Both the position numbers and the translations under genes were made by a program. The notes under the pieces are model-generated. The model saw only the letters and a program-made list of their open reading frames with translations, was not told the DNA's origin and made no database searches. A stretch of 14,810 nt of DNA from Actinomycetes bacterium (GTDB taxonomy: Bacteria > Actinomycetota > Actinomycetes > Propionibacteriales > Nocardioidaceae): the NCBI GenBank assembly GCA_029779385.1, contig JAKPAQ010000333.1, positions 1-14,810 on the forward strand, in the 5' to 3' direction. Positions 1 through 8,615 of this stretch are shown in pieces (within the stretch, counting starts at the first letter, position 1; each line of letters starts with the position of its first letter).

Positions 1-1364
<1,364 letters not shown>

Positions 1365-1943
1365 TCACTCTGCGGGTGCTGCGGCATCTGGGGTCGGTTC
1401 AGTCTCGAGAGTCGGCGATGTTTGCGGTGTCGGTTCGACCGTCGGCGCCGTTGTTGGGGCGGTAGTTGTGGCGGCGGTTGGAGTAGTCGTCGCGGCGGTG
1501 GTGGGTGTTGTGCTGGGCTCGGCCGGCTCGGTGGCACCGTCGGTCCATGGCCGACCAATGGAGGGGTTCTGCTGGTTGCCAAATGCCGACCCCGTGACCA
1601 GTTCGTACCCGCCGATCGCGAGCAGTGAAACAGCCAACGTCACCGCACTCCAGATACCCACTGAGCGCCAGTCAACCTCCTTGGTTTTTGGCCCGGTGGT
1701 CTTTTCAGCTCCGGCCACCGGTTCGGTGTCCTGGCCGCGAACCGAAATCAAGGAGGAGCCGCGATCGACCCCGCGAAGATAGGTCGCGCTGGCAATTGAG
1801 GCGGTAATCGAACCGACCGCAGCACCGATCACAGTTCCGGCAACACCAAGATAGGAGGCCACCCAAGCCGCTGTCATGGCCGCGAGCGCGCCGATAAGCA
1901 CTTGCAGCCACTGCCGTGATGTCAGAGGTTCTTCGTCGGACAT
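1365..1943 (-). CDS. small membrane protein with Thr/Pro-rich C-terminal tail
   Basis: I do not recognise a named family. The 192-aa protein starts MSDEEPLTSR, followed by two adjacent hydrophobic helices (about 12-32 and 33-56) rich in Gly and Ala, a hydrophilic linker (57-92), a third membrane helix (about 93-115), and a ~75-residue tail made mostly of Thr, Pro and Ala ending in acidic residues. Such tails usually span the cell-wall zone of Gram-positive bacteria and may be glycosylated. It lies 42 nt upstream of tgt on the same strand, so the two may be co-transcribed. I chose ATG 1943 rather than the in-frame TTG at 1961 because a TAGGCT -10-like box ends 7 nt before the ATG. The gene diverges from the SbcD-like gene. 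Function unknown. Confidence 0.78.
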   Translation of the reverse strand: MSDEEPLTSRQWLQVLIGALAAMTAAWVASYLGVAGTVIGAAVGSITASIASATYLRGVDRGSSLISVRGQDTEPVAGAEKTTGPKTKEVDWRSVGIWSAVTLAVSLLAIGGYELVTGSAFGNQQNPSIGRPWTDGATEPAEPSTTPTTAATTTPTAATTTAPTTAPTVEPTPQTSPTLETEPTPDAAAPAE

Positions 1944-1950
1944 GTTCTTG

Positions 1951-1956
1951 AGCCTA
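1951..1956 (-). promoter_or_regulatory. -10-like box for the Thr/Pro-tail membrane protein
   Basis: On the minus strand the hexamer TAGGCT lies 7 nt before the ATG at 1943, with no clear Shine-Dalgarno between. This spacing would place transcription start at or next to the start codon. No good -35 box is visible. Confidence 0.4.
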
Positions 1957-1964
1957 GCCAAATG

Positions 1965-1993
1965 TGTCTGAGCAGGTCGCTACTGTCTGAGCA
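1965..1993 (+). repeat. 10-bp direct repeat spanning the SbcD-like gene promoter
   Basis: TGTCTGAGCA occurs at 1965-1974 and again at 1984-1993, start to start 19 bp (about two helical turns). The second copy overlaps the -10 box and runs into the ATG. This geometry suits tandem binding of a regulator on one face of the DNA, but chance is not excluded in a 49-nt intergenic region. Confidence 0.45.
1981..1986 (+). promoter_or_regulatory. -10 box of a leaderless promoter for the SbcD-like gene
   Basis: TACTGT is followed by exactly 6 nt (CTGAGC) and the ATG at 1993. There is no Shine-Dalgarno before the ATG. This is the expected geometry for a leaderless mRNA whose first base is the A of the start codon. 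The -35 position carries no recognisable hexamer, which is common in actinobacteria. Confidence 0.55.
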
Positions 1994-3105
1994 TGCGTTT
2001 TATCGCCACCGCCGACTGGCAACTTGGAATGCCGGCAAAACGTCTGCCCGACGAGGCCCGATCGCGTTTTCAAAATGCTCGGATTGAAGTCATCGAACGC
2101 ATCGGCACGTTGGCGGGCGAACGAGACGCCGACTTCGTGGTGGTTTGCGGTGACATTTTTGACTCCAACCAGCTGGATCGTCGAGTAGTTGTCCGGGCTG
2201 CGGACGCCTTGGCCAAGATCAAGTGCCCGGTGTACTTCGTTGCCGGCAATCACGATCCACTCGATTCGGCGAGCATCCTGCTAAGCAGCGAGTTCAAGAC
2301 GTCGATGCCCGAGAACGTGGTTGTAGTAACCGAAGCAGGTGCACGTGAAGTGGCTCCTGGCGTCGATCTAGTTTCCGCACCTTGGTTCACCAAGTTTCCG
2401 GTAAGTGACCTGGTTGCCGACGTGCTCGAAGCTGCCGAACCTGCGCCCTCCCGGGTTCGCATTTTGGCTGGTCACGGCGGCCTGCTCGGAATCGATACCC
2501 ACGACCCGGCCGCTGTCGACGAGCGGCGAATCCAGCAGGCACTCGACGAAGGGCTGATCGACTTCGCGGTCTTAGGCGATCGACATTCGCTGACCGAGGT
2601 TGCGGCCAAAATCTGGTATCCGGGTGCACCTGAAGTCACTCACCGCCGTGAGGACAAGCCGGGACATGTTCTCTTGGTCGAAATTAACTCAGGCAGCAAG
2701 GAAGTGACGGTAACGCCCGAAAAAGTTGGCATCTGGAAGTTCGTTACGCTCACCGCAGATCTAACTGGGACCGAAGACATCGCTCAATTGGCTGCAGATT
2801 TTGAGTCGCTGACCGACAAGTCGAAAACGGCGGTTTGGCTTTCACTCACGGGGACGATTTCGATTTCGGCCAAGGCGACACTAGATGACCTAATCGAGCA
2901 GATGGGGGAGCGGTTCGCACTCGTTCAGCTTTGGGAAAGACACACCGACCTGGTCATTCAAATGGAGGACCAAGATTTTGCGTCCCTTGGTTTGGCCGGT
3001 TTTGCTGCCGACGCGGTTCACGAACTGGCCGGTTTAGCAGCCACCGACGAGTCGGCCCGCGACGCGCTGGGACTGCTGCTTCGACTGAATGGGGCGCTCA
3101 AATGA
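1993..3105 (+). CDS. SbcD/Mre11-like DNA repair metallophosphoesterase
   Basis: This 370-aa calcineurin-like phosphoesterase is the probable nuclease of a two-gene SbcCD-type system. Motifs in order: TADWQLG (Asp8, with Gln10 where most relatives have His), GDIFDS (Asp54), GNHD (85-88), GHGG (His161) and GDRHS (195-199), where Asp196 replaces the first His of the usual GHxH. The five-motif order is that of Mre11/SbcD nucleases, and the altered first and last motifs look typical of an actinobacterial subfamily (I recall TADWQLG in M. tuberculosis Rv1277). A C-terminal region (about 215-370) follows the catalytic domain, as in SbcD. The stop codon overlaps the next gene's ATG by 4 nt, so translation is coupled to the ATPase. 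Start chosen at ATG 1993, which fits the N-terminal motif and the -10 box. Expected role: cutting DNA ends or hairpins, Mn-dependent. Confidence 0.9.
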   Translation: MRFIATADWQLGMPAKRLPDEARSRFQNARIEVIERIGTLAGERDADFVVVCGDIFDSNQLDRRVVVRAADALAKIKCPVYFVAGNHDPLDSASILLSSEFKTSMPENVVVVTEAGAREVAPGVDLVSAPWFTKFPVSDLVADVLEAAEPAPSRVRILAGHGGLLGIDTHDPAAVDERRIQQALDEGLIDFAVLGDRHSLTEVAAKIWYPGAPEVTHRREDKPGHVLLVEINSGSKEVTVTPEKVGIWKFVTLTADLTGTEDIAQLAADFESLTDKSKTAVWLSLTGTISISAKATLDDLIEQMGERFALVQLWERHTDLVIQMEDQDFASLGLAGFAADAVHELAGLAATDESARDALGLLLRLNGALK

Positions 3106-5717
3106 AACTGCACCGGATCCGCCTCGAAAACTTCCGCGGAATCGAGAAAGCCGAAGTTGATTTCGCCGATACGGTCACGGTCGTCCACGGGCCAAACGAA
3201 GTCGGAAAATCTTCAATTCCGCTGGCGTTTCGGCTACTTCGAGAAGTCAAGGCTGGCTCAAGCCGGAGCGAGATAAAGGACGTTCGACCAAACGATCGAG
3301 ACGCCGATCCCACGGTCGAAATTGAACTGACGACCGGGCCCTATCACCTGAAATATTCCAAGACCTGGGCAACCGGAAAACGCGGCAGCACCCTGTTGAC
3401 CGTGCTGGCACCTGCCCCCGAAAGTATCGTCGGTGACGCGGCCCATGATCGCGCTACCGAGATTTTTGCCGAAACCGTCGATGCGCAACTTTGGGCGGCT
3501 CTGGAGCTGGTTCAAGGCGAGTCGTTCGACCAACCGACGCTGGCCAATGTCGAACCGCTCCAGGCGGCGTTAACAGCCCAAGACAGTGGTGACGTCGAAC
3601 AGGTCGCCGGTTCGCTGATGGAGCAGATCGAAGCCGAATACGCGCGTTGGTTTACCGCGACCGGCAAGCCAACAGGCGAATTCGCGAAAATCGGTGAGCA
3701 GGCCAAGTCGGCGCAAGAACGGGCTGAAGCGGCAAAGGCCGAGCTTTCCGGAGCCGAAAAGCTGGTGAAACGTCAAGAAGCGCTCGCCAGTGAGGTTCAG
3801 GCGCTCGCTGCCGAACAGGTAGCGGCCGAACTGGAGCTAATCCGTTGTCGAGAAGCAGCAAAATCGATCGACTCGGTGCGACGCGACCACGGTGACGCCA
3901 AACTTTTTCTGACCGAGGCCAGAGCTGCAGTCAAGGACGCCGCCAACGCCGAAAAGCAACGCCGAGAACTGATCTCAAAGTTCGATGAAGCCACGAATGC
4001 CGAAAACACAGCGTCCGCTGAGCTAGCGAGGTGTCAAGAGCGGTTGGCCGAGGCCAGCACGCGCACTGAGGACGAGGCAGCGTTCAAATCTCTCGAGGAC
4101 GAACTGAAGGCCGCCCGAGTCAGCGCGACTGCCGCTGCCAATGCGGTTGCGGCGGCCACCGATCAACGTGAACTCCAGCAGCTACGCGCCCGGCTAGAAA
4201 AAGCCGAGAATGCGATGGCCCGCCATCGCAAAGCGGCGGCCGAAATTGCAGACAATCCAGTCGACGCACAATTGCTCGCCCAGCTCGACGAAGCGCAACT
4301 GAAGCTGGCAACAGCCGAAGCAGCAATCGCCGTGGGCGCGGCCCGTGTCCGGGTTGAGTCCCTTGGCGACTTGTCGGTTTCCTCGGCACCGTTGTTGCCT
4401 GAGGGCAAAGATGTCGAGGTTACGCAGGTCACCACCGTTCAGGTCGAATCAGTGGTCAAAGTTGTCATCACCCCTGACGACGGAGCAACCGAGCGAGCGA
4501 AAAAGGCCGAAGAATCGGCCGCTGAGTTGGATTCGCTGCTAGCAAAGGCAGGAGTCGCAGATTTGTCGGGTGCCCGGGCGGCCGCAACCCAACGACAGCA
4601 GTCGGTGCAGGAATTGGCCAATGCAGTCTCGGACCGGGATGAGGCTCTAGGCTCGGTGGAGATCACGAGCCTTCAAGGCAACGTTGACGCACTGGTTGAC
4701 CGGCTTGCCAAGTTTGGTCAGACAGACGGTTTAGCTGATCTGAATTCGGCACGTGAGCGCCAAGACGAGGCCAACTTGAAAGTAGAGGAGTTGGCCGATG
4801 CGGTCAGTAAGTCCGCACAGGACCGTAAGCGACTTGACGCTCGGCGGACCGAACTGAGAGTCGAATCCAGTAGCGCAGACTCAACTTTGGCCGCGGCGAC
4901 TGAAACGCGTGACCGTGCCCAAAAGGAACTAGCTGCCGCCCGCGAAGCTGCCAGCGACGAACGAGTAGCCGAGGGCTTGGTTTCGGCGCTCGCGGCCGAA
5001 AAGGCGGCCGAATCTGAAACAACAGCACTAGCTGGTCGCTTGGAAGAACTTGGTGCAAAAAGTCTTGAAGGCCGACTCGAAAACGCCGAGGCGGCGCTCA
5101 AGGCCGCAACTTCGGCAACCGAGGAGGTGCGAATGTCCCTTGCTGCGGTCGAGGGTCAGATCGACTTCCTCGGTGACAAAGGATTAGAAGACTTGGCGAA
5201 CGATGCCGAGGCTGAAGCCAACCAACTTTCGGTGAAATCTTCGCGGATGCTGGCAAAAGCAAACGCGGCAAAGACCTTGCGAAACACGTTCGCAAAGCAT
5301 GCCGACCTTGCTCGCAAGCGCTACGTGGCGCCATTTCAGCGCGAGATTTCTCAGCTCGCGGCAATGGTTTTCGGCCACGGCACGACAGTTGAGGTATCTG
5401 AAGACCTCCAGATCGTGTCACGAACCCTCGATGGGGTCACCGTCGGGTTTTCCTCGCTCTCCGGTGGGGCAAGGGAGCAACTTTCGATCATTTCGCGGAT
5501 GGCGACCGCCAGACTCGTCGCCGATGATGACGGCGTACCGGTAATCCTCGACGACGCGCTGGGCTTCGCAGATCCGACAAGACGCAATCAGATGGTCGCG
5601 ATGCTCGGCCAAGTCGCCGCAAACTCTGGCGTCCAACTCATCGTGCTCACTTGCGACCAAACCAGATTCGCCACGCTCGCCGGCGCTACCCGCGTCAGGC
5701 TCCAAGAGCAGATCTAG
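3102..5717 (+). CDS. SbcC/Rad50-like coiled-coil ATPase
   Basis: This 871-aa SMC-type ATPase should partner the phosphoesterase encoded just upstream. The N-terminal half of the ATPase head has MKLHRIRLENFRG and Walker A GPNEVGKSS (30-38), with a Q-loop-like LVQGE at 136-140. Long Ala/Glu/Lys-rich coiled coils run about 170-410 and 465-735. The C-terminal head carries the ABC signature LSGGAREQ (786-793) and Walker B VPVILDD (Asp817, Asp818). The apex has no CxxC zinc hook; residues about 415-460 form a Val/Thr-rich, probably beta-stranded segment instead. Only three Cys occur in the whole protein. The ATG at 3102 overlaps the upstream TGA; an open frame extends upstream to 2931 but the homologous N-terminus begins at MKLHRIRL. 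It ends in a CTAG shared with the stop of the convergent metB-type gene. M. tuberculosis Rv1277-Rv1278 is the likely counterpart pair, from memory. Confidence 0.9.
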   Translation: MKLHRIRLENFRGIEKAEVDFADTVTVVHGPNEVGKSSIPLAFRLLREVKAGSSRSEIKDVRPNDRDADPTVEIELTTGPYHLKYSKTWATGKRGSTLLTVLAPAPESIVGDAAHDRATEIFAETVDAQLWAALELVQGESFDQPTLANVEPLQAALTAQDSGDVEQVAGSLMEQIEAEYARWFTATGKPTGEFAKIGEQAKSAQERAEAAKAELSGAEKLVKRQEALASEVQALAAEQVAAELELIRCREAAKSIDSVRRDHGDAKLFLTEARAAVKDAANAEKQRRELISKFDEATNAENTASAELARCQERLAEASTRTEDEAAFKSLEDELKAARVSATAAANAVAAATDQRELQQLRARLEKAENAMARHRKAAAEIADNPVDAQLLAQLDEAQLKLATAEAAIAVGAARVRVESLGDLSVSSAPLLPEGKDVEVTQVTTVQVESVVKVVITPDDGATERAKKAEESAAELDSLLAKAGVADLSGARAAATQRQQSVQELANAVSDRDEALGSVEITSLQGNVDALVDRLAKFGQTDGLADLNSARERQDEANLKVEELADAVSKSAQDRKRLDARRTELRVESSSADSTLAAATETRDRAQKELAAAREAASDERVAEGLVSALAAEKAAESETTALAGRLEELGAKSLEGRLENAEAALKAATSATEEVRMSLAAVEGQIDFLGDKGLEDLANDAEAEANQLSVKSSRMLAKANAAKTLRNTFAKHADLARKRYVAPFQREISQLAAMVFGHGTTVEVSEDLQIVSRTLDGVTVGFSSLSGGAREQLSIISRMATARLVADDDGVPVILDDALGFADPTRRNQMVAMLGQVAANSGVQLIVLTCDQTRFATLAGATRVRLQEQI

Positions 5718-6865
5718 CCCAACGCTTGGGTCAGGTCAGTCAACAGGTCTTCGATGTCCTCAATGCCGACCGAAAGGCGCACAAGGTCATCTGGAACCTC
5801 GAGTTGCGAACCGGCGGTTGAGGCATGAGTCATCGCGCCGGGGTGCTCGATGAGAGATTCGACGCCGCCCAAACTCTCGGCCAAGGTGAAGATCTTGGTG
5901 CCAGAACAGAAGTCCAATGCGGCTTCAAGACCACCGGTCAGTCGAACCGAAATCATCGCGCCAAACCGAGACATCTGCTTGGAGGCGACCTCGTGCCCCG
6001 GGTGGCTGGCCAGTCCCGGATACCTGACCTCGGCAATTGCCGGATGCGCCAAAAGCATTTCAACAACAGCTTCGGCGTTATCGCAATGGCGATCCATCCG
6101 CACTGCGAGCGTCTTGATCCCGCGCAAGGTCAGATAGGAGTCGAATGGGCCTGGCACGGCACCGGCACCGTTCTGCAAGAAGGCAAACCCCTCGTCGAGG
6201 GCCGGATCGTTCGTGACTAGCGCCCCGCCAACGACATCGCTGTGACCGCCGAGGTACTTGGTTGAGGAGTGGAGCACCACGTCGGCACCAAGTGCCAACG
6301 GCTGTTGCAGGTACGGCGACGCGAAGGTGTTGTCGACCAGCAACTTCGCGCCGGCGCTGTGGGCAATCTCGGCGATTGCGGCGATATCGCCGATGTTCAA
6401 CAGCGGATTAGTCGGCGTCTCGATCCAGACGAGTTTCGTGGATTCGGTGATTGCCGCTTCAATCGCTGCCAGGTCGTTCACGGGTGCCGGAGTGTGACTG
6501 ATTCCCCAGTTCGAGAAGACCTTGTCAATCAGCCTGAAAGTTCCGCCGTAGGCGTCGTCAGGGATCACCAAGTGGTCTCCGGGGCGCAACATCGAACGCA
6601 GCGCGGTATCGGTGGCGGCCATGCCCGACGCGAAGGCACGCCCGTGGGCGCCCCCTTCGAGTGCTGCCAGGTTCTCCTCCAGTGCACGCCTAGTCGGATT
6701 GCCTGTTCGGGCGTACTCAAAGCCCTCGCGAAGCTGCCCGACGCCGTCTTGAGCGAAAGTGGAACTGGCGTAGATCGGTACGTTTACCGCACCGGTTCGT
6801 GGATCTGGATCTTGACCGGCGTGAATTGCGCGGGTCGAAAACCCTTGGTTCGAAGTGCTGCTCAT
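5714..6865 (-). CDS. metB: cystathionine gamma-synthase / gamma-lyase (PLP enzyme)
   Basis: A 383-aa Cys/Met-metabolism PLP enzyme, of full family length. It has the phosphate-binding YARTGNPT (51-58), the pyridine-binding Asp178 in LLVDNTFASP, and the PLP lysine in SSTKYLGGH (Lys203). The C-terminal SLGGVESLIEHPGAMTH is the substrate-side signature shared by gamma-synthases and gamma-lyases, so sequence alone does not separate the two. Because it directly follows cystathionine beta-synthase with a 4-nt ATGA overlap, cleavage of cystathionine to cysteine (reverse transsulfuration) is the likely main role; the mycobacterial homologue is usually called MetB and may do both reactions. A good Shine-Dalgarno (GGGAG, 6873-6877) sits 7 nt before the ATG inside the cbs end. 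Its stop shares the palindrome CTAG with the convergent ATPase gene. Confidence 0.93.
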   Translation of the reverse strand: MSSTSNQGFSTRAIHAGQDPDPRTGAVNVPIYASSTFAQDGVGQLREGFEYARTGNPTRRALEENLAALEGGAHGRAFASGMAATDTALRSMLRPGDHLVIPDDAYGGTFRLIDKVFSNWGISHTPAPVNDLAAIEAAITESTKLVWIETPTNPLLNIGDIAAIAEIAHSAGAKLLVDNTFASPYLQQPLALGADVVLHSSTKYLGGHSDVVGGALVTNDPALDEGFAFLQNGAGAVPGPFDSYLTLRGIKTLAVRMDRHCDNAEAVVEMLLAHPAIAEVRYPGLASHPGHEVASKQMSRFGAMISVRLTGGLEAALDFCSGTKIFTLAESLGGVESLIEHPGAMTHASTAGSQLEVPDDLVRLSVGIEDIEDLLTDLTQALG

Positions 6866-8235
6866 ATATGAACTCCCAATAGGTCGTGGCGGGTGAGCAC
6901 ACCCAATGGCTTACCTTCGTCAATCACCATCACCGCATCGTGCTCGCTAAGTGCGGCCAGCGCGGCGGTCAGGTTTTCGCCCGAGCCGATCAACGTCAAC
7001 GGTGGTTCCATATGGTCTGCCACCGCATCAGTTAGGGCAGCACGGCCTTCAAAGACCGCACTCAGAAGCGCGCGTTCACTGACGCTGCCGCTTACCTCGC
7101 CGATTACCACTGGTGGTTCGGGGCCGACCACTGGCATTTGCGAGACGTTGTATTCGCGAAGAATCTCGATAGCGTCACGCACAGTTTCGGATGGGTGAGT
7201 GTGTACCAGTGCCGGTAGTTGGCCGGTCTTTCGGCGCAGGATGTCACCCACTCGCAGGTCGGCCGAGAGGCCGTCGAGGGGAGTGCGCAAGAAGCCGTAA
7301 GAGGCCATCCAGTCGTCATTGAAAATCTTCGACAGGTAGCCGCGGCCGCCATCTGGCAGCAGCACCACGATGAGGTCGTCGGGGTTGGCTTTCTCGGCCA
7401 CCCGCAACGCAGCAACTACCGCCATCCCGCAGGACCCACCCACGAGTAGGCCCTCTTCGCGAGCCAACCGCCTCGTCATGTCGAAGGAATCGGCGTCCGA
7501 AACCGCAATGATTTCGTCGGGGATTGACGGGTCGTAGGCGCTGGGCCAGAAGTCCTCGCCAACACCTTCGACCAAGTACGGCCGCCCGGTGCCGCCCGAA
7601 TAGACCGAACCTTCGGGGTCGGCTCCAATCACCTTGATATCCGGGTTCTGCTGCTTGAGATAGCGGCCAGTGCCGGTGATCGTGCCTCCGGTACCAACGC
7701 CGGCAACGAAGTGGGTAACTTGACCGTCGGTGTCGGCCCAGATCTCCGGGCCGGTAGTTTCAAAGTGGCTCGCCGGTCCTGCGGGGTTGGAGTACTGGTC
7801 CGGTTTCCACGCGCCCGGAGTTTCGCGAACGAGTCGATCCGAGACGTTGTAGTACGAATCGGGGTGCTCTGGCGGAACAGCGGTCGGGCAGACCACAACT
7901 TGCGCCCCGTAAGCCTTCAGCGTGTTGCGCTTGTCTTCGCTGACCTTGTCTGGGCAAACGAAAATGCACGAATAGCCACGTTGCTGGGCCACCAGCGCCA
8001 AGCCAATCCCGGTGTTTCCTGAAGTCGGTTCGACGATCGTGCCGCCGGGCTTCAACAAACCGGCAGCTTCGGCCTCATCGACCATTTTGACCGCGATCCG
8101 GTCCTTGGAGCTGCCGCCCGGATTTAGGTATTCCAGTTTGACAACGACGGTGGCCGAACCGGCAGGAACGACTTTGTTTAACCTGACCAGCGGAGTGCCG
8201 CCGATCAGGTCAACCACGTGATTAGCGATGGGCAT
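6862..8235 (-). CDS. cbs: cystathionine beta-synthase with tandem CBS domains
   Basis: This 457-aa PLP enzyme condenses homocysteine with serine to cystathionine. The catalytic domain has SSKDR with PLP Lys44, the phosphate loop TSGNTG (71-76), GVGTGGTITG, and GGSCGMA near the end of the core. A C-terminal pair of CBS domains (about 325-457) should give allosteric control, probably by AdoMet as known for related enzymes. There is no N-terminal haem-binding extension of the animal type. The protein is very close to mycobacterial Cbs along its whole length. I chose ATG 8235 because MPIANHVVDLIGGTPLVRLN matches the family N-terminus; an in-frame GTG at 8253 overlaps the upstream stop (GTGA) and could be used through coupling. 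It is followed directly by the metB-type gene. Confidence 0.95.
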   Translation of the reverse strand: MPIANHVVDLIGGTPLVRLNKVVPAGSATVVVKLEYLNPGGSSKDRIAVKMVDEAEAAGLLKPGGTIVEPTSGNTGIGLALVAQQRGYSCIFVCPDKVSEDKRNTLKAYGAQVVVCPTAVPPEHPDSYYNVSDRLVRETPGAWKPDQYSNPAGPASHFETTGPEIWADTDGQVTHFVAGVGTGGTITGTGRYLKQQNPDIKVIGADPEGSVYSGGTGRPYLVEGVGEDFWPSAYDPSIPDEIIAVSDADSFDMTRRLAREEGLLVGGSCGMAVVAALRVAEKANPDDLIVVLLPDGGRGYLSKIFNDDWMASYGFLRTPLDGLSADLRVGDILRRKTGQLPALVHTHPSETVRDAIEILREYNVSQMPVVGPEPPVVIGEVSGSVSERALLSAVFEGRAALTDAVADHMEPPLTLIGSGENLTAALAALSEHDAVMVIDEGKPLGVLTRHDLLGVHI

Positions 8236-8249
8236 GAACCCATCATGAC

Positions 8250-8600
8250 TCACGAACGGAGCACGCGACCCTCGGCGTCAGTTGAATCCGACACGAGCGT
8301 GATGATTCCGTCAATGAACGGCCAGATAGATCCAATTCCACAGGTGAAGATCACCACAAGCAATTGGGCTACACCGATGCCGGTATGTCCGGTATAAAAC
8401 CGGCCAATCCCGATCGGCAACAGAATCTGCAACAGGCCGGCAACTAGTTTTGACTTGTCCGACATGGGCCGACCCGAAATCGGATCTATTCCGTAGCCGT
8501 AACCCGGTGCCCCGTAAGCGGGTGCGCCGTAGCCCGGTGGTGGGGGCGGTTGATAGCCAGCATTTGGGTCCTGATACGGCTCATCTGGGGGTGTGGTCAT
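8250..8600 (-). CDS. proline-rich TM2-domain membrane protein
   Basis: A 116-aa protein with a Pro/Gly/Tyr-rich N-terminus (repeats of the type YGAPGYG) and a C-terminal TM2 domain: a first helix (KLVAGLLQILLPIGIG), the RFYTGHTGIG turn typical of TM2 proteins, and a second helix (AQLLVVIFTCGIGSIWPFIDGI) with a charged end. TM2 domains are two-helix membrane modules of unknown biochemical role. The start is ATG 8600, preceded by GAGGAG at 8610-8615 with 9 nt spacing; the reading frame stays open further upstream but that part overlaps secDF and is low in sense. It lies 13 nt after the secDF stop and 14 nt before the cbs ATG, so it is surely in the same transcript. In M. tuberculosis a proline-rich membrane antigen (pra) also sits between cbs and metB. 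Confidence 0.88.
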   Translation of the reverse strand: MTTPPDEPYQDPNAGYQPPPPPGYGAPAYGAPGYGYGIDPISGRPMSDKSKLVAGLLQILLPIGIGRFYTGHTGIGVAQLLVVIFTCGIGSIWPFIDGIITLVSDSTDAEGRVLRS

Positions 8601-8609
8601 AGTTGAACG

Positions 8610-8615
8610 CTCCTC
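8610..8615 (-). promoter_or_regulatory. Shine-Dalgarno GAGGAG deciding the TM2 protein start
   Basis: GAGGAG on the minus strand, 9 nt before ATG 8600 and overlapping the secDF stop codon (8614-8616). It fixes the start of the TM2 gene at 8600. Confidence 0.8.

Noticed and set aside
2931..3101. Extended N-terminus of the SbcC-like ATPase
   Set aside because: The extra residues are Arg/Gly-rich and read out of frame over the nuclease gene; the ATPase fold begins at MKLHRIRLENFRG with an ATGA overlap.
3102..5717. Zinc hook in the ATPase
   Set aside because: Only three isolated Cys occur in the protein and none forms CxxC.
6269..6871. 200-aa plus-strand open frame opposite metB
   Set aside because: Shadow of the well-supported PLP enzyme; its sequence has no family features.
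8236..8253. GTG 8253 as the cbs start
   Set aside because: It gives GTGA coupling with the TM2 stop but adds six residues before the conserved family N-terminus; ATG 8235 fits better, though the GTG is not excluded.
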